A stretch of DNA of 64,000 nucleotides, taken from contig MAAY01000031.1 of assembly GCA_002162795.1 (NCBI GenBank), positions 27,052 to 91,051 of the forward strand, in the 5' to 3' direction. The notes below the pieces were generated by a model. That model worked only from the letters and a program-made list of their open reading frames with translations. It was not told where the DNA came from and did no database searches. Within the stretch, counting starts at the first letter, position 1. Each line of letters starts with the position of its first letter. Made by a program: the position numbers and the translations under genes. Below, one piece after another: positions 25,490-34,843 of the stretch. The stretch comes from Rhodobacterales bacterium 56_14_T64. GTDB lineage: Bacteria; Pseudomonadota; Alphaproteobacteria; Rhodobacterales; Rhodobacteraceae.

Positions 25490-25957
25490 ATGTTTGCAAT
25501 GGTAAATCGGTTGAAATTGGCAGCCAGAATAGTGGTTTTGGCGGGGGCAGGCATGGCTCTGGCCAGCTGTGCTGCGCAATACCGCAACCATGGATACGTG
25601 CCCAGCGAGGAAGATCTGGCTGAGGTTGTGGTTGGAGTTGATACTAGAGATTCGGTTGCTGAAAGCATTGGCGCACCGTCTTCCTCAGGGGTTTTGGACG
25701 AAAGTGGCTATTACTATATTGCAACGCGCTTGCGGCATTACGGCCCCAGCCAGCCGAAACCGGTATCCCGGGAGCTGGTGGCGATCAGTTTTGATCAATC
25801 CGGTGTGGTCAGCGGTGTCGAGCGCTTTGGTCTGGAGAACGGCAACGTGATTCCCTTGCAGCGTAGGGTGACCAGTTCTGGCATTCAGGATAAGACATTC
25901 CTGCGTCAGCTGCTGGGCAGTCTGGGCAACATTGGACCCGGCAACGTAATCCAGTAA
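25490..25957 (+). CDS. bamE: Outer membrane assembly lipoprotein BamE
   Basis: 155 residues. The signal peptide ends in the lipobox LASC (Cys27), and the SmpA/OmlA fold follows: SEEDLAEVVVGVDTRDSVAESIGAPSSSGVLDESGYYYIATRL, with the V-G-x-D-T-R-x-x-V-x-x-x-x-G-x-P pattern. It is a component of the BAM complex that folds outer-membrane beta-barrels. Divergent from yceD across 85 bp; GGGGAG lies upstream of the start. Confidence 0.93.
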   Translation: MFAMVNRLKLAARIVVLAGAGMALASCAAQYRNHGYVPSEEDLAEVVVGVDTRDSVAESIGAPSSSGVLDESGYYYIATRLRHYGPSQPKPVSRELVAISFDQSGVVSGVERFGLENGNVIPLQRRVTSSGIQDKTFLRQLLGSLGNIGPGNVIQ

Positions 25958-26020
25958 TTGGTCGGCCGCGTTTTGGCAGGCTTAACTCCGGAGGTTTCTG
26001 CGGAATTGCGAGGAATCGCC

Positions 26021-26761
26021 ATGTCATATCGCACAGAGATCTTGAGCAAAGGCTGCTACCGGGCCCGCTTTGCTGACCAATCTGAGGATTTGCCTGCGAC
26101 GCTGGCATTGCGAACCCTGTGTTTTGGCACTGCTCAAACGGATCTGGATTCGTTTGACAGTGCCTGTTCACATGTTCTGGTCGAGGATATCCGCTCGGGT
26201 GAATTGCTTTGCTCTTTTAGAGTTTTGGAATTGTCTGACGGGCGGCAGATTGGGCGCAGTTATTCAGCGCAGTATTATGGTCTGGCGGGGCTGGGTGGAT
26301 TTTCCAAGCCGATGATCGAAATGGGACGATTCTGTATTCATCCCAAGTGGAGCGATCCGGACATACTGCGTTTGGCCTGGGGCGCGCTGACCCGAATTGT
26401 CGATGACTGTGGCACCCAGATGCTTTTTGGCTGTTCGTCCTTTGCTGGCACTGACGTCGAGCCGTACTTGGATGCATTTGCGTTCTTAAAACATCGTTAT
26501 CAGGCGCCTGAGTGCTGGCAGCCTCAGCCCAAAGCGCCAAATGTGGTCCGGTTTGGTGAGATGTTGCAGGGCAAGCCTGACGTTAGGCGGGCCATGCTGG
26601 ATATGCCGCCGCTGTTGCGCAGCTATCTGCTGATGGGGGGATGGGTTAGTGATCACGCGGTGGTCGATGCCGAGATGAATACGCTGCATGTGTTCACTGG
26701 TTTGGAAATCGGCGCTATTCCAATAGGCCGCCAACGACTTCTCCGGGCGTTGGCGGGGTAA
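26021..26761 (+). CDS. olsB: L-ornithine N-acyltransferase OlsB
   Basis: 246 residues from ATG 26021, with AGGA upstream; longer in-frame codons from 25958 look untranslated. The sequence (MSYRTEILSKGCYRARFADQSEDL ... CFG ... CSHVLVEDI ... IEMGRFCIHPKW) fits the OlsB/hemolysin-like GNAT group that acylates ornithine from 3-hydroxyacyl-ACP, making lyso-ornithine lipid. This lipid replaces phospholipid under phosphate limitation. The usual partner OlsA does not follow; the next gene is an ABC-F ATPase. Confidence 0.87.
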   Translation: MSYRTEILSKGCYRARFADQSEDLPATLALRTLCFGTAQTDLDSFDSACSHVLVEDIRSGELLCSFRVLELSDGRQIGRSYSAQYYGLAGLGGFSKPMIEMGRFCIHPKWSDPDILRLAWGALTRIVDDCGTQMLFGCSSFAGTDVEPYLDAFAFLKHRYQAPECWQPQPKAPNVVRFGEMLQGKPDVRRAMLDMPPLLRSYLLMGGWVSDHAVVDAEMNTLHVFTGLEIGAIPIGRQRLLRALAG

Positions 26762-26847
26762 GATTTAGGTATTTGAGACAAGAAGAAAACAGGCTGCAGC
26801 CTCGTGGAGGCGTTGACCTGCCCATGTCGGCGGGGTAGCTGGCGGCT

Positions 26848-28653
26848 ATGGCACGTATTCCTCTTTTGCAGATGTCCGGTATTGCGCTGACTTTTGGCGG
26901 CGACCCGGTTTTTTCAGATCTTGATCTGGTGGTTCAGCCCGGCGACCGTGTGGCGCTGGTTGGCCGAAATGGGTCGGGTAAATCCACCTTGATGAAGGTG
27001 ATGGCTCGGTTGGTTGAAGCCGACTCCGGCACCATTGTGCTGCCACCGGGGCGCTCGGTTGGATATATGGAGCAGGAGCCGAGCATGGCGGGTTTTGCGA
27101 CCTTGGGCGAATTTGCCTGCAGTGAGCTGGATCCTGGCGAAATGTACAAGGTGGAGCGGGCTGGAGAAGGCTTGAAGTTTGATCCGGACCGGTCGATTGA
27201 AACCGCATCCGGCGGCGAGCGGCGTCGGGCGGCGCTGGCAAAATTGATGGCCGAATCGCCGGATCTGATGCTGCTGGACGAGCCGACCAACCATTTGGAC
27301 ATCGAAGCCATTGGTTGGCTGGAGCGCGAGCTGAAATCTACCCGTGCGGCTTTTGTGCTGATCTCGCACGACCGCGCGTTCCTGCGGGCGTTGACGCGGG
27401 CCACCTTGTGGATCGATCGCGGTCAGGTGCGGCGGCAGGAGAAGGGATTTGAGGCCTTTGAGGCCTGGCGGGATACCGTCTGGGAAGAAGAAGACATGCA
27501 GCGCCACAAGTTGAACCGGCTGATCAAGTCAGAGGCCCGCTGGGCGGTGGAAGGCATTAGTGCGCGGCGCAAGCGCAATATGGGACGCGTGCGGGCACTG
27601 CGGGATCTGCGGGAGCAACGCTCTGGCCAGATCAAGCGCCAGGGCACTGCCGATTTTGCGCTGGATACCTCGCCCAAATCGGGGCGCAAGGTGATCGAGG
27701 CCATTGGCCTGACCAAGGGTTTTGGCGACAAGCAGATTGTGGTGGATTTTGATCTCAAGGTGCAGCGCGGCGATCGGGTGGCCTTTGTTGGTCCCAACGG
27801 GGTTGGAAAGACCACACTGTTGAAGATGTTGCTGGGGCTGGAAGCGCCGGACGCAGGAACGGTCACGCAGGGCACCAAGCTGGAAATTGCCATGTTCGAC
27901 CAGGCCCGTGACCAGTTGAACCCGGATCTGAGCCTGTGGGACAACCTGACCACCGACCCCGAGATGGGGGTCTCGGGTAAATCCGATCAGGTGATGGTAC
28001 GTGGTATGCCCAAGCACGTTGTGGGCTATCTCAAGGATTTCCTGTTTGACGAAAGTCAGGCACGGGCTCCGGTGCGATCTTTGTCGGGCGGCGAGAAGGC
28101 GCGGTTACTGCTGGCCAAACTGATGGCGCGGCAGAGCAATCTGCTGGTGTTGGATGAGCCGACCAACGATCTGGATATCGAGACGCTGGATCTGCTGCAG
28201 GAGTTGCTGGATTCATATGACGGCACCGTGTTGCTGGTCAGCCACGACCGGGATTTCCTGGATCGCGTCGCCACCACCACCATTGCCATGGAGGGTGATG
28301 GCTGCGCCACGGCCTATGCGGGCGGTTGGAGCGATTATCTGTTTCAGCGCGGCCCCACCGATGCTGAGAAAGCTGCAAAATCAAAGGCTTCGAAAGGGAA
28401 GGCCAAGCAAGAGGCCAAAGTGGTATCCGGGCTGTCCTTTACCGAAAAACACCGGCTGGAAGCCCTACCGGGAGAGATCACGCGGCTGGAGCAGGAGATT
28501 GCCAAGCTGGAAGGGTTGATGGCGGACCCTGAGCTGTTCACTAAACAGCCGGTGAAGTTCAAAAAGGCCAATGAGGCCTTGGTGCAGCGGCAACAGAAAC
28601 TGGCGGCCTCGGAAGAGGAATGGCTGGAGCTGGAGGATAAGGCAGGCAGTTGA
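26848..28653 (+). CDS. ABC-F family ATPase (Uup-like)
   Basis: 601 residues with two ATP-binding cassettes and no membrane domain. Walker A motifs are GRNGSGKST and GPNGVGKTT; signature motifs SGGERRRAAL and LSGGEKARLL; Walker B LLDEPTNHLD and VLDEPTNDLD. A P-site interdomain linker lies between, and a basic, coiled-coil C-terminal region (about 510-601) marks the Uup type. ABC-F proteins act on the ribosome; Uup is also linked to DNA transposon excision and ribosome assembly in E. coli. Single gene, 86 bp after olsB. Confidence 0.93.
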   Translation: MARIPLLQMSGIALTFGGDPVFSDLDLVVQPGDRVALVGRNGSGKSTLMKVMARLVEADSGTIVLPPGRSVGYMEQEPSMAGFATLGEFACSELDPGEMYKVERAGEGLKFDPDRSIETASGGERRRAALAKLMAESPDLMLLDEPTNHLDIEAIGWLERELKSTRAAFVLISHDRAFLRALTRATLWIDRGQVRRQEKGFEAFEAWRDTVWEEEDMQRHKLNRLIKSEARWAVEGISARRKRNMGRVRALRDLREQRSGQIKRQGTADFALDTSPKSGRKVIEAIGLTKGFGDKQIVVDFDLKVQRGDRVAFVGPNGVGKTTLLKMLLGLEAPDAGTVTQGTKLEIAMFDQARDQLNPDLSLWDNLTTDPEMGVSGKSDQVMVRGMPKHVVGYLKDFLFDESQARAPVRSLSGGEKARLLLAKLMARQSNLLVLDEPTNDLDIETLDLLQELLDSYDGTVLLVSHDRDFLDRVATTTIAMEGDGCATAYAGGWSDYLFQRGPTDAEKAAKSKASKGKAKQEAKVVSGLSFTEKHRLEALPGEITRLEQEIAKLEGLMADPELFTKQPVKFKKANEALVQRQQKLAASEEEWLELEDKAGS

Positions 28654-28752
28654 ACTGCTGTGATGCACGCCCGAAACATTATTTAAAATCAGATAGCTAT
28701 CGTAGATACTTCATTTGGGCCTGCGAGTGGAGTTCGACGGCAGCGTAGCGAC

Positions 28753-29307
28753 TCAGCGCGGCAGTTTTCGCGCAGGGTTGCCAACTACGGTTGTGCCAGA
28801 AGGCACATCGCGCAGCACCACACTGCCTGCTCCGACAATGGCGCCGTTGCCGATCGTCACGCCGGGCATCAGGATGGCTCCACCGCCAATCCAGACATCA
28901 GTTCCCAGCGTTACCGGGCTTGCCCGCTCCATTCCTTGGGCCCGCAGTGACGTATCTTTGTGATGTTGGGCGCAATAGATCTGCACTCCAGGCCCTAGCA
29001 TGCTGCGGTCGCCAATCCGTACCGGCGCTGTGTCCAGAATGGTGCAGCCAGCGTTCAGGTAGACATTACTGCCCAGAGTAATGTTTATGCCATAGGCGCA
29101 GTGAAACGGTGTTTCGATAAAACAACCGGCGCCGTGATCGGCAAACAAATTTGACAGCGCCGGGCTCAAGGCGCAACCGGGATCCGGTGCGGCGGTGTTG
29201 TGCAAATGTAAGGCGCAACGGGCATTATGTTGCAATGCTTCAAGCTCGGGGTCCCGGCAGCTATACCAGTCCCCCGCCTGCATTTTGTCGCGCTCACTCT
29301 GCTGCAT
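28753..29307 (-). CDS. Sugar O-acetyltransferase (maltose/galactoside type)
   Basis: 184 residues. The N-terminus SERDKMQAGDWYSCRDPEL is the Mac domain start, followed by left-handed beta-helix hexapeptide repeats (GSNVYLNAGCTILDTAPVRIGDRSMLGPGVQIY ... DVWIGGGAILMPGVTIGNGAIVGAGSVVLRDVPSGTTVVGNPA). His in IYCAQHHKD is the catalytic position. Acetyl-CoA dependent acetylation of a sugar. It starts 3 bp after the SDR stop, so the two are co-transcribed. Confidence 0.92.
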   Translation of the reverse strand: MQQSERDKMQAGDWYSCRDPELEALQHNARCALHLHNTAAPDPGCALSPALSNLFADHGAGCFIETPFHCAYGINITLGSNVYLNAGCTILDTAPVRIGDRSMLGPGVQIYCAQHHKDTSLRAQGMERASPVTLGTDVWIGGGAILMPGVTIGNGAIVGAGSVVLRDVPSGTTVVGNPARKLPR

Positions 29308-29310
29308 CGC

Positions 29311-30066
29311 TCAGCGCATTCGCAGGGCGCCGTCGAGACGGATAACCTCGCCGTTGAGATAGCCCATTTCAACAATGAAACCGGCCATACGGCCATATTC
29401 CGAGGCCTCGCCCAGGCGTGGCGGGTTTGGAACATCCGCAGCTAATTGCTGTTGCACCTCTTCGGGAAGGCCTGCCAGCATCGGGGTCATGAAGATTCCC
29501 GGCGCGATGGTCATCACGCGGATGCCGGTCGAGGCCAGATCGCGCGCCATGGGGAGGCACATGCCTACCACGCCACCCTTGGAGGCGGCATAGGCGGCTT
29601 GGCCCTTTTGCCCGTCAAAGGCGGCAACCGAGGCGGTGTTGATGATCACCCCGCGGGCGCCATCGGATTCAGATTCATTCTTGGAGATCTCGACGGCGGC
29701 TAGGCGCGAGACGTTGAAGGTGCCAACCAAGTTGATATCGATGGTGCGTTTGAAGGCGTCCAGTGGATGCGGCCCATCACGGCCCACGGTCTTGATGCCA
29801 TAAGCAATGCCAGCACAGTTCACACAGGCTGAAATTCGACCCATTTTCTTGACCGCGTATGCGATGGCGGCAGCAACTGACGTTTCATCCGTCACATCTG
29901 TTTGCACAAAGTGCCCGCCAATCTCAGCGGCAACTGCGGTGCCGCGCTCGGCATCGCGGTCCAGAATAGTGACCTGGGCGCCGTGGTCGGCGAAATGACG
30001 CGCTGTGGCCTCACCCAGGCCCGAGGCGCCGCCGGTGATCACGGCGGCGGCGGTGGATAATTTCAT
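29311..30066 (-). CDS. SDR oxidoreductase, 3-hydroxyacyl-CoA dehydrogenase (HSD10-like)
   Basis: 251 residues. NAD-binding TGGASGLG (12-19), NAG-type motif (CVNCAGIAYG), catalytic Ser in INTASVAAFDG and YAASK (about 159-163). The short N-terminus, the D64-type acidic residue after beta-2 (LDRD) favouring NAD, and the PNPPRLGEASEYGRMAGFIVEMGYLNGEVIRLDGALRM C-terminus match the human 17-beta-HSD10/short-chain 3-hydroxyacyl-CoA dehydrogenase group, acting in branched-chain or fatty acid breakdown. A 24-bp palindrome lies 18 bp upstream of its start. Confidence 0.9.
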   Translation of the reverse strand: MKLSTAAAVITGGASGLGEATARHFADHGAQVTILDRDAERGTAVAAEIGGHFVQTDVTDETSVAAAIAYAVKKMGRISACVNCAGIAYGIKTVGRDGPHPLDAFKRTIDINLVGTFNVSRLAAVEISKNESESDGARGVIINTASVAAFDGQKGQAAYAASKGGVVGMCLPMARDLASTGIRVMTIAPGIFMTPMLAGLPEEVQQQLAADVPNPPRLGEASEYGRMAGFIVEMGYLNGEVIRLDGALRMR

Positions 30067-30083
30067 GAGCAGGACTCCTCGCG

Positions 30084-30107
30084 TTATCTGAACATATGTT
30101 CAGATAA
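30084..30107. promoter_or_regulatory. Perfect 24-bp palindrome, candidate operator
   Basis: The half-site TTATCTGAACAT is followed by its exact reverse complement. It sits in the 51-bp gap between the FemAB-like gene stop and the SDR start, 18 bp before the SDR ATG, where a repressor would block transcription. No terminator-like T-run. A TetR- or FadR-type repressor is the likely binder (inference); its gene is not in the window. Confidence 0.6.
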
Positions 30108-30117
30108 TCACGGCAGC

Positions 30118-31062
30118 TTAAGCCTGTCCAGTTTTTCGCGGCGTCATTAGGGTCCGATCCAAGGCTGCAAGGGGCCGCAGCAGACGCCCCATTGGCGGCC
30201 AATAGATCCATGTTCCGCCCAAATTCTGCATCTGCGCGCCAGTTCCCAGTTTAAAGCGAGCCAATCCAGCGGCATCTTCAGTATTGATCAAGCCTAGGTC
30301 TAGCTGTTGGTAATTTTTGGCTGCGAGCCAGTTCATTATCTTCCACATCAACAGGTTATGCGCCGACAAAGCGCGGCCCTGATCGGTCGTGTGGCTGATG
30401 TGATAGGTGGCACTGGTACCGTGACACAGAACTAAAACGGCAGCGATCACTTCCTTGCCGTCGAAGGCCTGGAACAATTTGGCCTTACTGGGATTCTCAT
30501 GCACATAGGCCATGGTCAGATCCAGTGGCCAGTTGCGATAGCCACGCTTCCCCTGTTGTTTGGCGTCGGCCTGGAGCAGCCAGTGGGCGGGGTCCAGCGG
30601 CATGTTTTGCCGGGTGACACGCAGGTTCTGCGATTCGGCGTGTTTCAAGCGATTGCGCCATTTCTGGTGCAGTGCCGCGCGACGTTCTTCCTTGGGGGCG
30701 GTCAGATCAAGCTGTGCGACCTGGGCCGGGCTCATCAGTGGGACGGCGCCGTGTTTGGCCAGGTCGGGCAATGGTTTATCTGGCGACAAGATGACAGGGG
30801 TGCGGCGCAGGCCCTGTTCTTGCAGCACTTCCAGCAGACGCAGCGGTTTGTCGATGCGGGCACGGTTGACCATGGCAACATCAATCCGACCCCAAAACCG
30901 ACGTCGCATCACCAATGTGTCACCAAGCTGATCAAGGATCAGTGGTTGTTGACCACGAAACCGCAAGGCGCGGGCAAATTCCTGCGATTGGGCAAGGGCG
31001 CGGATAGGAAGGGTGCGTTGAATGGGGCGGGGCATCACATCTGCTGGCATAAAGTCGAACAT
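30118..31062 (-). CDS. FemAB-like GNAT-fold protein
   Basis: 314 residues from ATG 31062; in-frame starts also exist at 31137 (25 residues longer) and just downstream (31050, 31035). The sequence (RNRLKHAESQNLRVTR ... LLQADAKQQGKRGYRNW ... FQAFDGKEVIAAVLVLCHGTSATYHISHTTDQGRALSAHNLLMWKIMNWLAAKNYQQLDLGLI) has the second GNAT half of FemX/FemAB-type aminoacyl transferases. In Gram-negatives these proteins often belong to exopolysaccharide or cell-surface pathways; the substrate is not known here. Confidence 0.72.
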   Translation of the reverse strand: MFDFMPADVMPRPIQRTLPIRALAQSQEFARALRFRGQQPLILDQLGDTLVMRRRFWGRIDVAMVNRARIDKPLRLLEVLQEQGLRRTPVILSPDKPLPDLAKHGAVPLMSPAQVAQLDLTAPKEERRAALHQKWRNRLKHAESQNLRVTRQNMPLDPAHWLLQADAKQQGKRGYRNWPLDLTMAYVHENPSKAKLFQAFDGKEVIAAVLVLCHGTSATYHISHTTDQGRALSAHNLLMWKIMNWLAAKNYQQLDLGLINTEDAAGLARFKLGTGAQMQNLGGTWIYWPPMGRLLRPLAALDRTLMTPRKTGQA

Positions 31063-31107
31063 GAACCCATTAACGCTGTATAAACCTAAATGATGGTTAA
31101 TGGTTTC

Positions 31108-31245
31108 ATGAAAAATCAAACTATTATCATGGGCCACAGCGCCCCCGGTCCCCGCATGACCAAAGCTGCCGCCGTCTTACTAGCCACCGCTCTGTCGGTG
31201 CCCGTTTTCATTCTGCTGAATTGCGTGGCCTGGCTGGTAAAATAG
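31108..31245 (+). CDS. Candidate small membrane protein
   Basis: A 45-residue frame ATG 31108 to TAG 31245 with an internal ATG at 31156 (MTKAAAVLLATALSVPVFI, then LLNCVAWLVK). The C-terminal 28 residues form one clean hydrophobic helix with basic flanks. It lies between the divergent FemAB-like and PhyH genes. No good ribosome site is visible, so it is only a candidate; the first part would overlap the longest version of the FemAB-like gene. Confidence 0.35.
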   Translation: MKNQTIIMGHSAPGPRMTKAAAVLLATALSVPVFILLNCVAWLVK

Positions 31246-31323
31246 CGGTATTTTCCCGCATGGCGTGTTGCAAAAAACCTCCACCAAACTTAGCCTGACC
31301 GCACAGCGATGTGAGGTTTGAAC

Positions 31324-32286
31324 ATGTTTTTTCGCAAGAAGTCGGGCAATGTCGTCAAAGGCAAGACGCCTTGGTATTGCGCGCCAATTGAACAACAACG
31401 CCAGTTTGTCCGGAAAAATGCACCGTCGGACCTGCGATATTGGGCTGAGCAGTTTATCGAGGAGGGTGTCGTTGTCGTCGAACAATCGGTTTCTGACGAG
31501 ATGACAGCAGATGCGCTGACCAGTTTTGACAAACTGATAAGAGATAACAAAGAGGCTTTTTCTTCTGCGGCTGATGCGCAGGGCAATTATGCGCGGCTGA
31601 TCAATCTGCACCTCGTGCTTCCACAATTACGAAGACTCTATTTTGAAAACAAAGCTCTGCGCCTGTTGGAGTTCCTTTTTCAGGCCCGGCCGGCGCTGTA
31701 TACTTCGTTGTATTTCCAACGCGGATCAACCCAACCTCTGCACCGCGATTCGCCGTTTTTTACCACCAACCCCCGCAACTATTACGTCGGGTTTTGGGTG
31801 GCACTCGAGGATGCAACGCTGAACAACGGCACTTTGCAGATTGTGCGCGGCGGACATCTTTTGCCTGAGTTGGATCTGGCTGAATTGGCGGCGACGAAAT
31901 ATGCCAGCGGTCAGGCCGTCGGGGCCTTTGATATGGATATGTGGAAACTCTACCAGGACGCAATGAGGGCATCGGTTGATGCGGCTGGGCTGAAAGTGGA
32001 AACGCTGGAGGTTAAAGCCGGGTCGACGGTATTGTGGCATCCCCATATCCCGCATGGTGGCAGTCAGATCAAAAATCTGGGGTCCACACGCAATTCCTTT
32101 GTGGTCCACACGACGCCCAAGGGAGTGCCGGTTGGGCATCAGGACGCGTTTTATGGCAGGGATGCGGACAGATCGTCCGAGGCAGCCTGGAGTTATCGCG
32201 ACATGGGGCCAGCCGAGATGGTCGAGCATGGCCAAATTGACATTGGTCACAATAAGCCGATCAAGCTGCAGGACGTTGTTGTTTGA
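31324..32286 (+). CDS. Phytanoyl-CoA dioxygenase (PhyH) family protein
   Basis: 320 residues from ATG 31324. A non-heme Fe(II)/2-oxoglutarate oxygenase fold is indicated by the HRD triad part PLHRDSPFF (His-x-Asp, around residue 141) and the distal His in WHPHIPHGGS near residue 244, followed by TRNSFVVHTTP, which should bind 2-oxoglutarate. Substrate unknown; relatives hydroxylate lipids, ectoine or secondary metabolites. Monocistronic, with the tyrS terminator downstream. Confidence 0.85.
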   Translation: MFFRKKSGNVVKGKTPWYCAPIEQQRQFVRKNAPSDLRYWAEQFIEEGVVVVEQSVSDEMTADALTSFDKLIRDNKEAFSSAADAQGNYARLINLHLVLPQLRRLYFENKALRLLEFLFQARPALYTSLYFQRGSTQPLHRDSPFFTTNPRNYYVGFWVALEDATLNNGTLQIVRGGHLLPELDLAELAATKYASGQAVGAFDMDMWKLYQDAMRASVDAAGLKVETLEVKAGSTVLWHPHIPHGGSQIKNLGSTRNSFVVHTTPKGVPVGHQDAFYGRDADRSSEAAWSYRDMGPAEMVEHGQIDIGHNKPIKLQDVVV

Positions 32287-32290
32287 TCGC

Positions 32291-32322
32291 AAATAAAACG
32301 ACCCGCATTTGCAGCGGGCCGT
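32291..32322 (-). terminator. Terminator of tyrS
   Basis: On the minus strand ACGGCCCGC pairs with GCGGGTCGT (one G-U) around the 7-nt loop TGCAAAT, followed by TTTTATTT. It begins 8 bp after the tyrS stop. Confidence 0.85.
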
Positions 32323-32329
32323 CAAAGTA

Positions 32330-33583
32330 CTATCCTTCCAGTTGCACCAATGCGTGACGCTTTTTGCCAGCGCTGAGTTTGATCGGCGAAGCAAGCGCCT
32401 CAGCATTGATCATCAACCCGGCGTTGGTCAGTGGTGCATCATCCAGTTTTGCACCATTTTCGGCAATCAGGCGTTTGGCCTCTTTGCCAGTTTTTGCCAG
32501 ACCTGATTTCACGATCAGTTGCACGATGGAGATGCCATCGCCTAGATCGGCGGCAGACAGCGACAGGGTGGGCAGGTCGTCGCCAACGCCGCCTTTTTCA
32601 AACACCTCACGTGCGGTGGATTCGGCGGCTTTGGCAGCCTCACTGCCGTGCAGCAGGGTGGTGACTTCGTTGGCCAACCGGATCTTGGCTGCGTTGATCT
32701 CGGACCCTTCAAGCGCCCCCAGACGGTCGCATTCGTCCACCGGCAGCTCGGTGTATAGCTTCAGGAAGCGGCCCACATCGGCATCGGTGGTGTTGCGCCA
32801 GAATTGCCAGAACTCATAAGACGACAACATGTCCGGGTTCAGCCAGACTGCACCAGACTGCGATTTGCCCATCTTCTTGCCGTCCGACGTGGTCAGCAGC
32901 GGTGAGGTAAGGCCAAAGACCTCGCCTTCGATGGTGCGGCGGGTCAGGTCGATACCGTTGACGATATTGCCCCACTGGTCCGAGCCACCCATCTGCAGGA
33001 TACAGCCATACCGTCGGTGCAGCTCCATAAAATCATAGGCCTGCAAGATCATGTAGTTGAATTCGAGAAACGACAGCGACTGTTCACGGTCCAGGCGCGA
33101 TTTCACGCTCTCAAACGCCAACATTCGGTTAACCGAGAAGTGACGACCAATGTCGCGCAGGAATTCCAGGTAGTTCAACCCATCCAGCCATTCGGCGTTG
33201 TTGATCATCACCGCGCCGTTTTCGCCGTCGTTGTAATCGACATAGGCCGAGAACACCCGCTTGATGCCGGCGATATTGTCGTCGATCTGGGCGTCGGTCA
33301 GCAGTGGGCGTTCATCCGCGCGGAACGAGGGGTCGCCCACCTTAGTGGTGCCGCCGCCCATCAGGGTAATCGGTTTGTGGCCACTTTTCTGCAACCAACG
33401 CAGCATCATGATCTGGATCAGCGAGCCAACATGCAGCGACTTGGCGGTGGCGTCGAAACCGATATAGGCAGGTTGGCCAGGGGTCATCAAAGCCTCATCC
33501 AGACCTTGATAATCGGTGCAATCGGCAAGATATCCACGCTCCATCATAATGCGCATGAATTCCGATTTGGGATGGTAGGTCAT
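32330..33583 (-). CDS. tyrS: Tyrosine-tRNA ligase
   Basis: 417 residues. HIGH-like motif HVGS at 51-54 ([10 protein letters not shown]), the KMSKS-like loop [16 protein letters not shown] near 232, tyrosine-binding residues in YIGFD and [14 protein letters not shown], and a C-terminal S4 RNA-binding domain ([22 protein letters not shown]). Class I enzyme that charges tRNA-Tyr. Divergent from anmK; a strong terminator follows. Confidence 0.97.
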   Translation of the reverse strand: MTYHPKSEFMRIMMERGYLADCTDYQGLDEALMTPGQPAYIGFDATAKSLHVGSLIQIMMLRWLQKSGHKPITLMGGGTTKVGDPSFRADERPLLTDAQIDDNIAGIKRVFSAYVDYNDGENGAVMINNAEWLDGLNYLEFLRDIGRHFSVNRMLAFESVKSRLDREQSLSFLEFNYMILQAYDFMELHRRYGCILQMGGSDQWGNIVNGIDLTRRTIEGEVFGLTSPLLTTSDGKKMGKSQSGAVWLNPDMLSSYEFWQFWRNTTDADVGRFLKLYTELPVDECDRLGALEGSEINAAKIRLANEVTTLLHGSEAAKAAESTAREVFEKGGVGDDLPTLSLSAADLGDGISIVQLIVKSGLAKTGKEAKRLIAENGAKLDDAPLTNAGLMINAEALASPIKLSAGKKRHALVQLEG

Positions 33584-33722
33584 GATGTGCCTCGGCTATG
33601 GATTGCGCCGTGTATATAAAACGCAAATGCCGCAGTGGGAACAGGTGTTCGGCAGAAAAACACTATCCCATGACGATGGTTAACGGGCAGGATAGGTCCG
33701 GCAGGGGTAATAGGGGCGGATG

Positions 33723-34832
33723 ATGAGCAAAGCCATTTCGAAAAAAGGTGTAGTGACGGCACTGGGCGCCATGAGCGGCACCTCGTTGGACGGCGTGGAT
33801 GCAGCCATTGTTGAAACAGATGGCCGGGTGATCCACGCTTTTGGAGCCGCGGCTTATCGTGAGTATTCCAAAGACGAACGCGACGTTCTGCGCGCTGGTC
33901 TGGGCAGCTGGGGCGGAAAGGCGGCTGAGGCAGCGGCCAAGGTGGTGGATGCAGCACATGCAGAACTGCTTTCAGGATTTGAACAGTATGATGTCGCCGG
34001 GTTTCACGGCCAGACCCTGGCCCATGCGCCGCGCCTTCAAGGCACCTTTCAGGTCGGCGATGGCGCTGCTCTGGCTGAGAGGCTCGGCAAACCGGTGGTT
34101 TGGGATTTTCGCTCTGATGACGTGGCGATGGGCGGCGAGGGCGCACCTTTGGCACCGTTCTTTCACTTTGCCTGCGCAAAATATCTAAATTTGCGCCACC
34201 CTGTGTGTTTTCTCAATCTCGGCGGAGTCGGCAATATCACCTATGTGGACCCGCGCTTTGACACACCCGAAGAAGAGGGCGCCTTGCTGGCTTTTGACAC
34301 TGGTCCTGCCAATGCGCCGGTGAATGATTTGATGCAGGCCCGGTTGGGGCTGGAGATGGATCATGGTGGCAAAATTGCCCAAAGCGGCACGGTGGAAACC
34401 GGCGCACTGGAGCTATTCCTGGCCGAGCCCTATTTCTCAAGACTTCCGCCCAAGTCGTTGGACCGCAACGATTTTGCCGAAATGATTACATTGGTGAGAG
34501 AGCTAAGCGATGCCGATGCCGCTGCCACGCTAACCGCAATGTGCGCCGCAAGTGTGGCGCAGGGGATGCAGCATTTCCCTGAACAGCCTTCGGCAGTTCT
34601 GGTCACTGGTGGCGGGCGTCACAACCCGGTGCTGATGCAGATGCTTTCGGTGTCGCTGGATTGCCTGGTGAAGCCGGTCGAGGACGTCGGGCTGGATGGC
34701 GACATGCTGGAGGCGCAGGCCTTTGCTTTTCTGGCGGTGCGGGTGGCGCGTGGTCTGGCCACGTCGGCCCCCGGCACCACCGGGGTCAGCGCTTGTGTGG
34801 GCGGCGGCATCGTCAGTACCCCCGACGGTTAA
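33723..34832 (+). CDS. anmK: Anhydro-N-acetylmuramic acid kinase
   Basis: 369 residues from the second of two adjacent ATG codons (33720, 33723). The N-terminal [16 protein letters not shown] motif is diagnostic of AnmK, with DLGGVGNIT-type and [11 protein letters not shown] motifs further on and [15 protein letters not shown] near the end. It phosphorylates and opens 1,6-anhydro-MurNAc released during peptidoglycan turnover, feeding MurNAc-6-P to recycling; NagZ, encoded at 15.3 kb, supplies its substrate. Confidence 0.95.
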   Translation: MSKAISKKGVVTALGAMSGTSLDGVDAAIVETDGRVIHAFGAAAYREYSKDERDVLRAGLGSWGGKAAEAAAKVVDAAHAELLSGFEQYDVAGFHGQTLAHAPRLQGTFQVGDGAALAERLGKPVVWDFRSDDVAMGGEGAPLAPFFHFACAKYLNLRHPVCFLNLGGVGNITYVDPRFDTPEEEGALLAFDTGPANAPVNDLMQARLGLEMDHGGKIAQSGTVETGALELFLAEPYFSRLPPKSLDRNDFAEMITLVRELSDADAAATLTAMCAASVAQGMQHFPEQPSAVLVTGGGRHNPVLMQMLSVSLDCLVKPVEDVGLDGDMLEAQAFAFLAVRVARGLATSAPGTTGVSACVGGGIVSTPDG

Positions 34833-34843
34833 CCTGGGTTGGC

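Noticed and set aside
30084-30107. GAACATATGTTC core looks like a LexA (DinR) SOS box
   Set aside because: That form is the Bacillus-type box; alphaproteobacterial LexA binds direct repeats GTTC-N7-GTTC, and no DNA-repair gene is adjacent.
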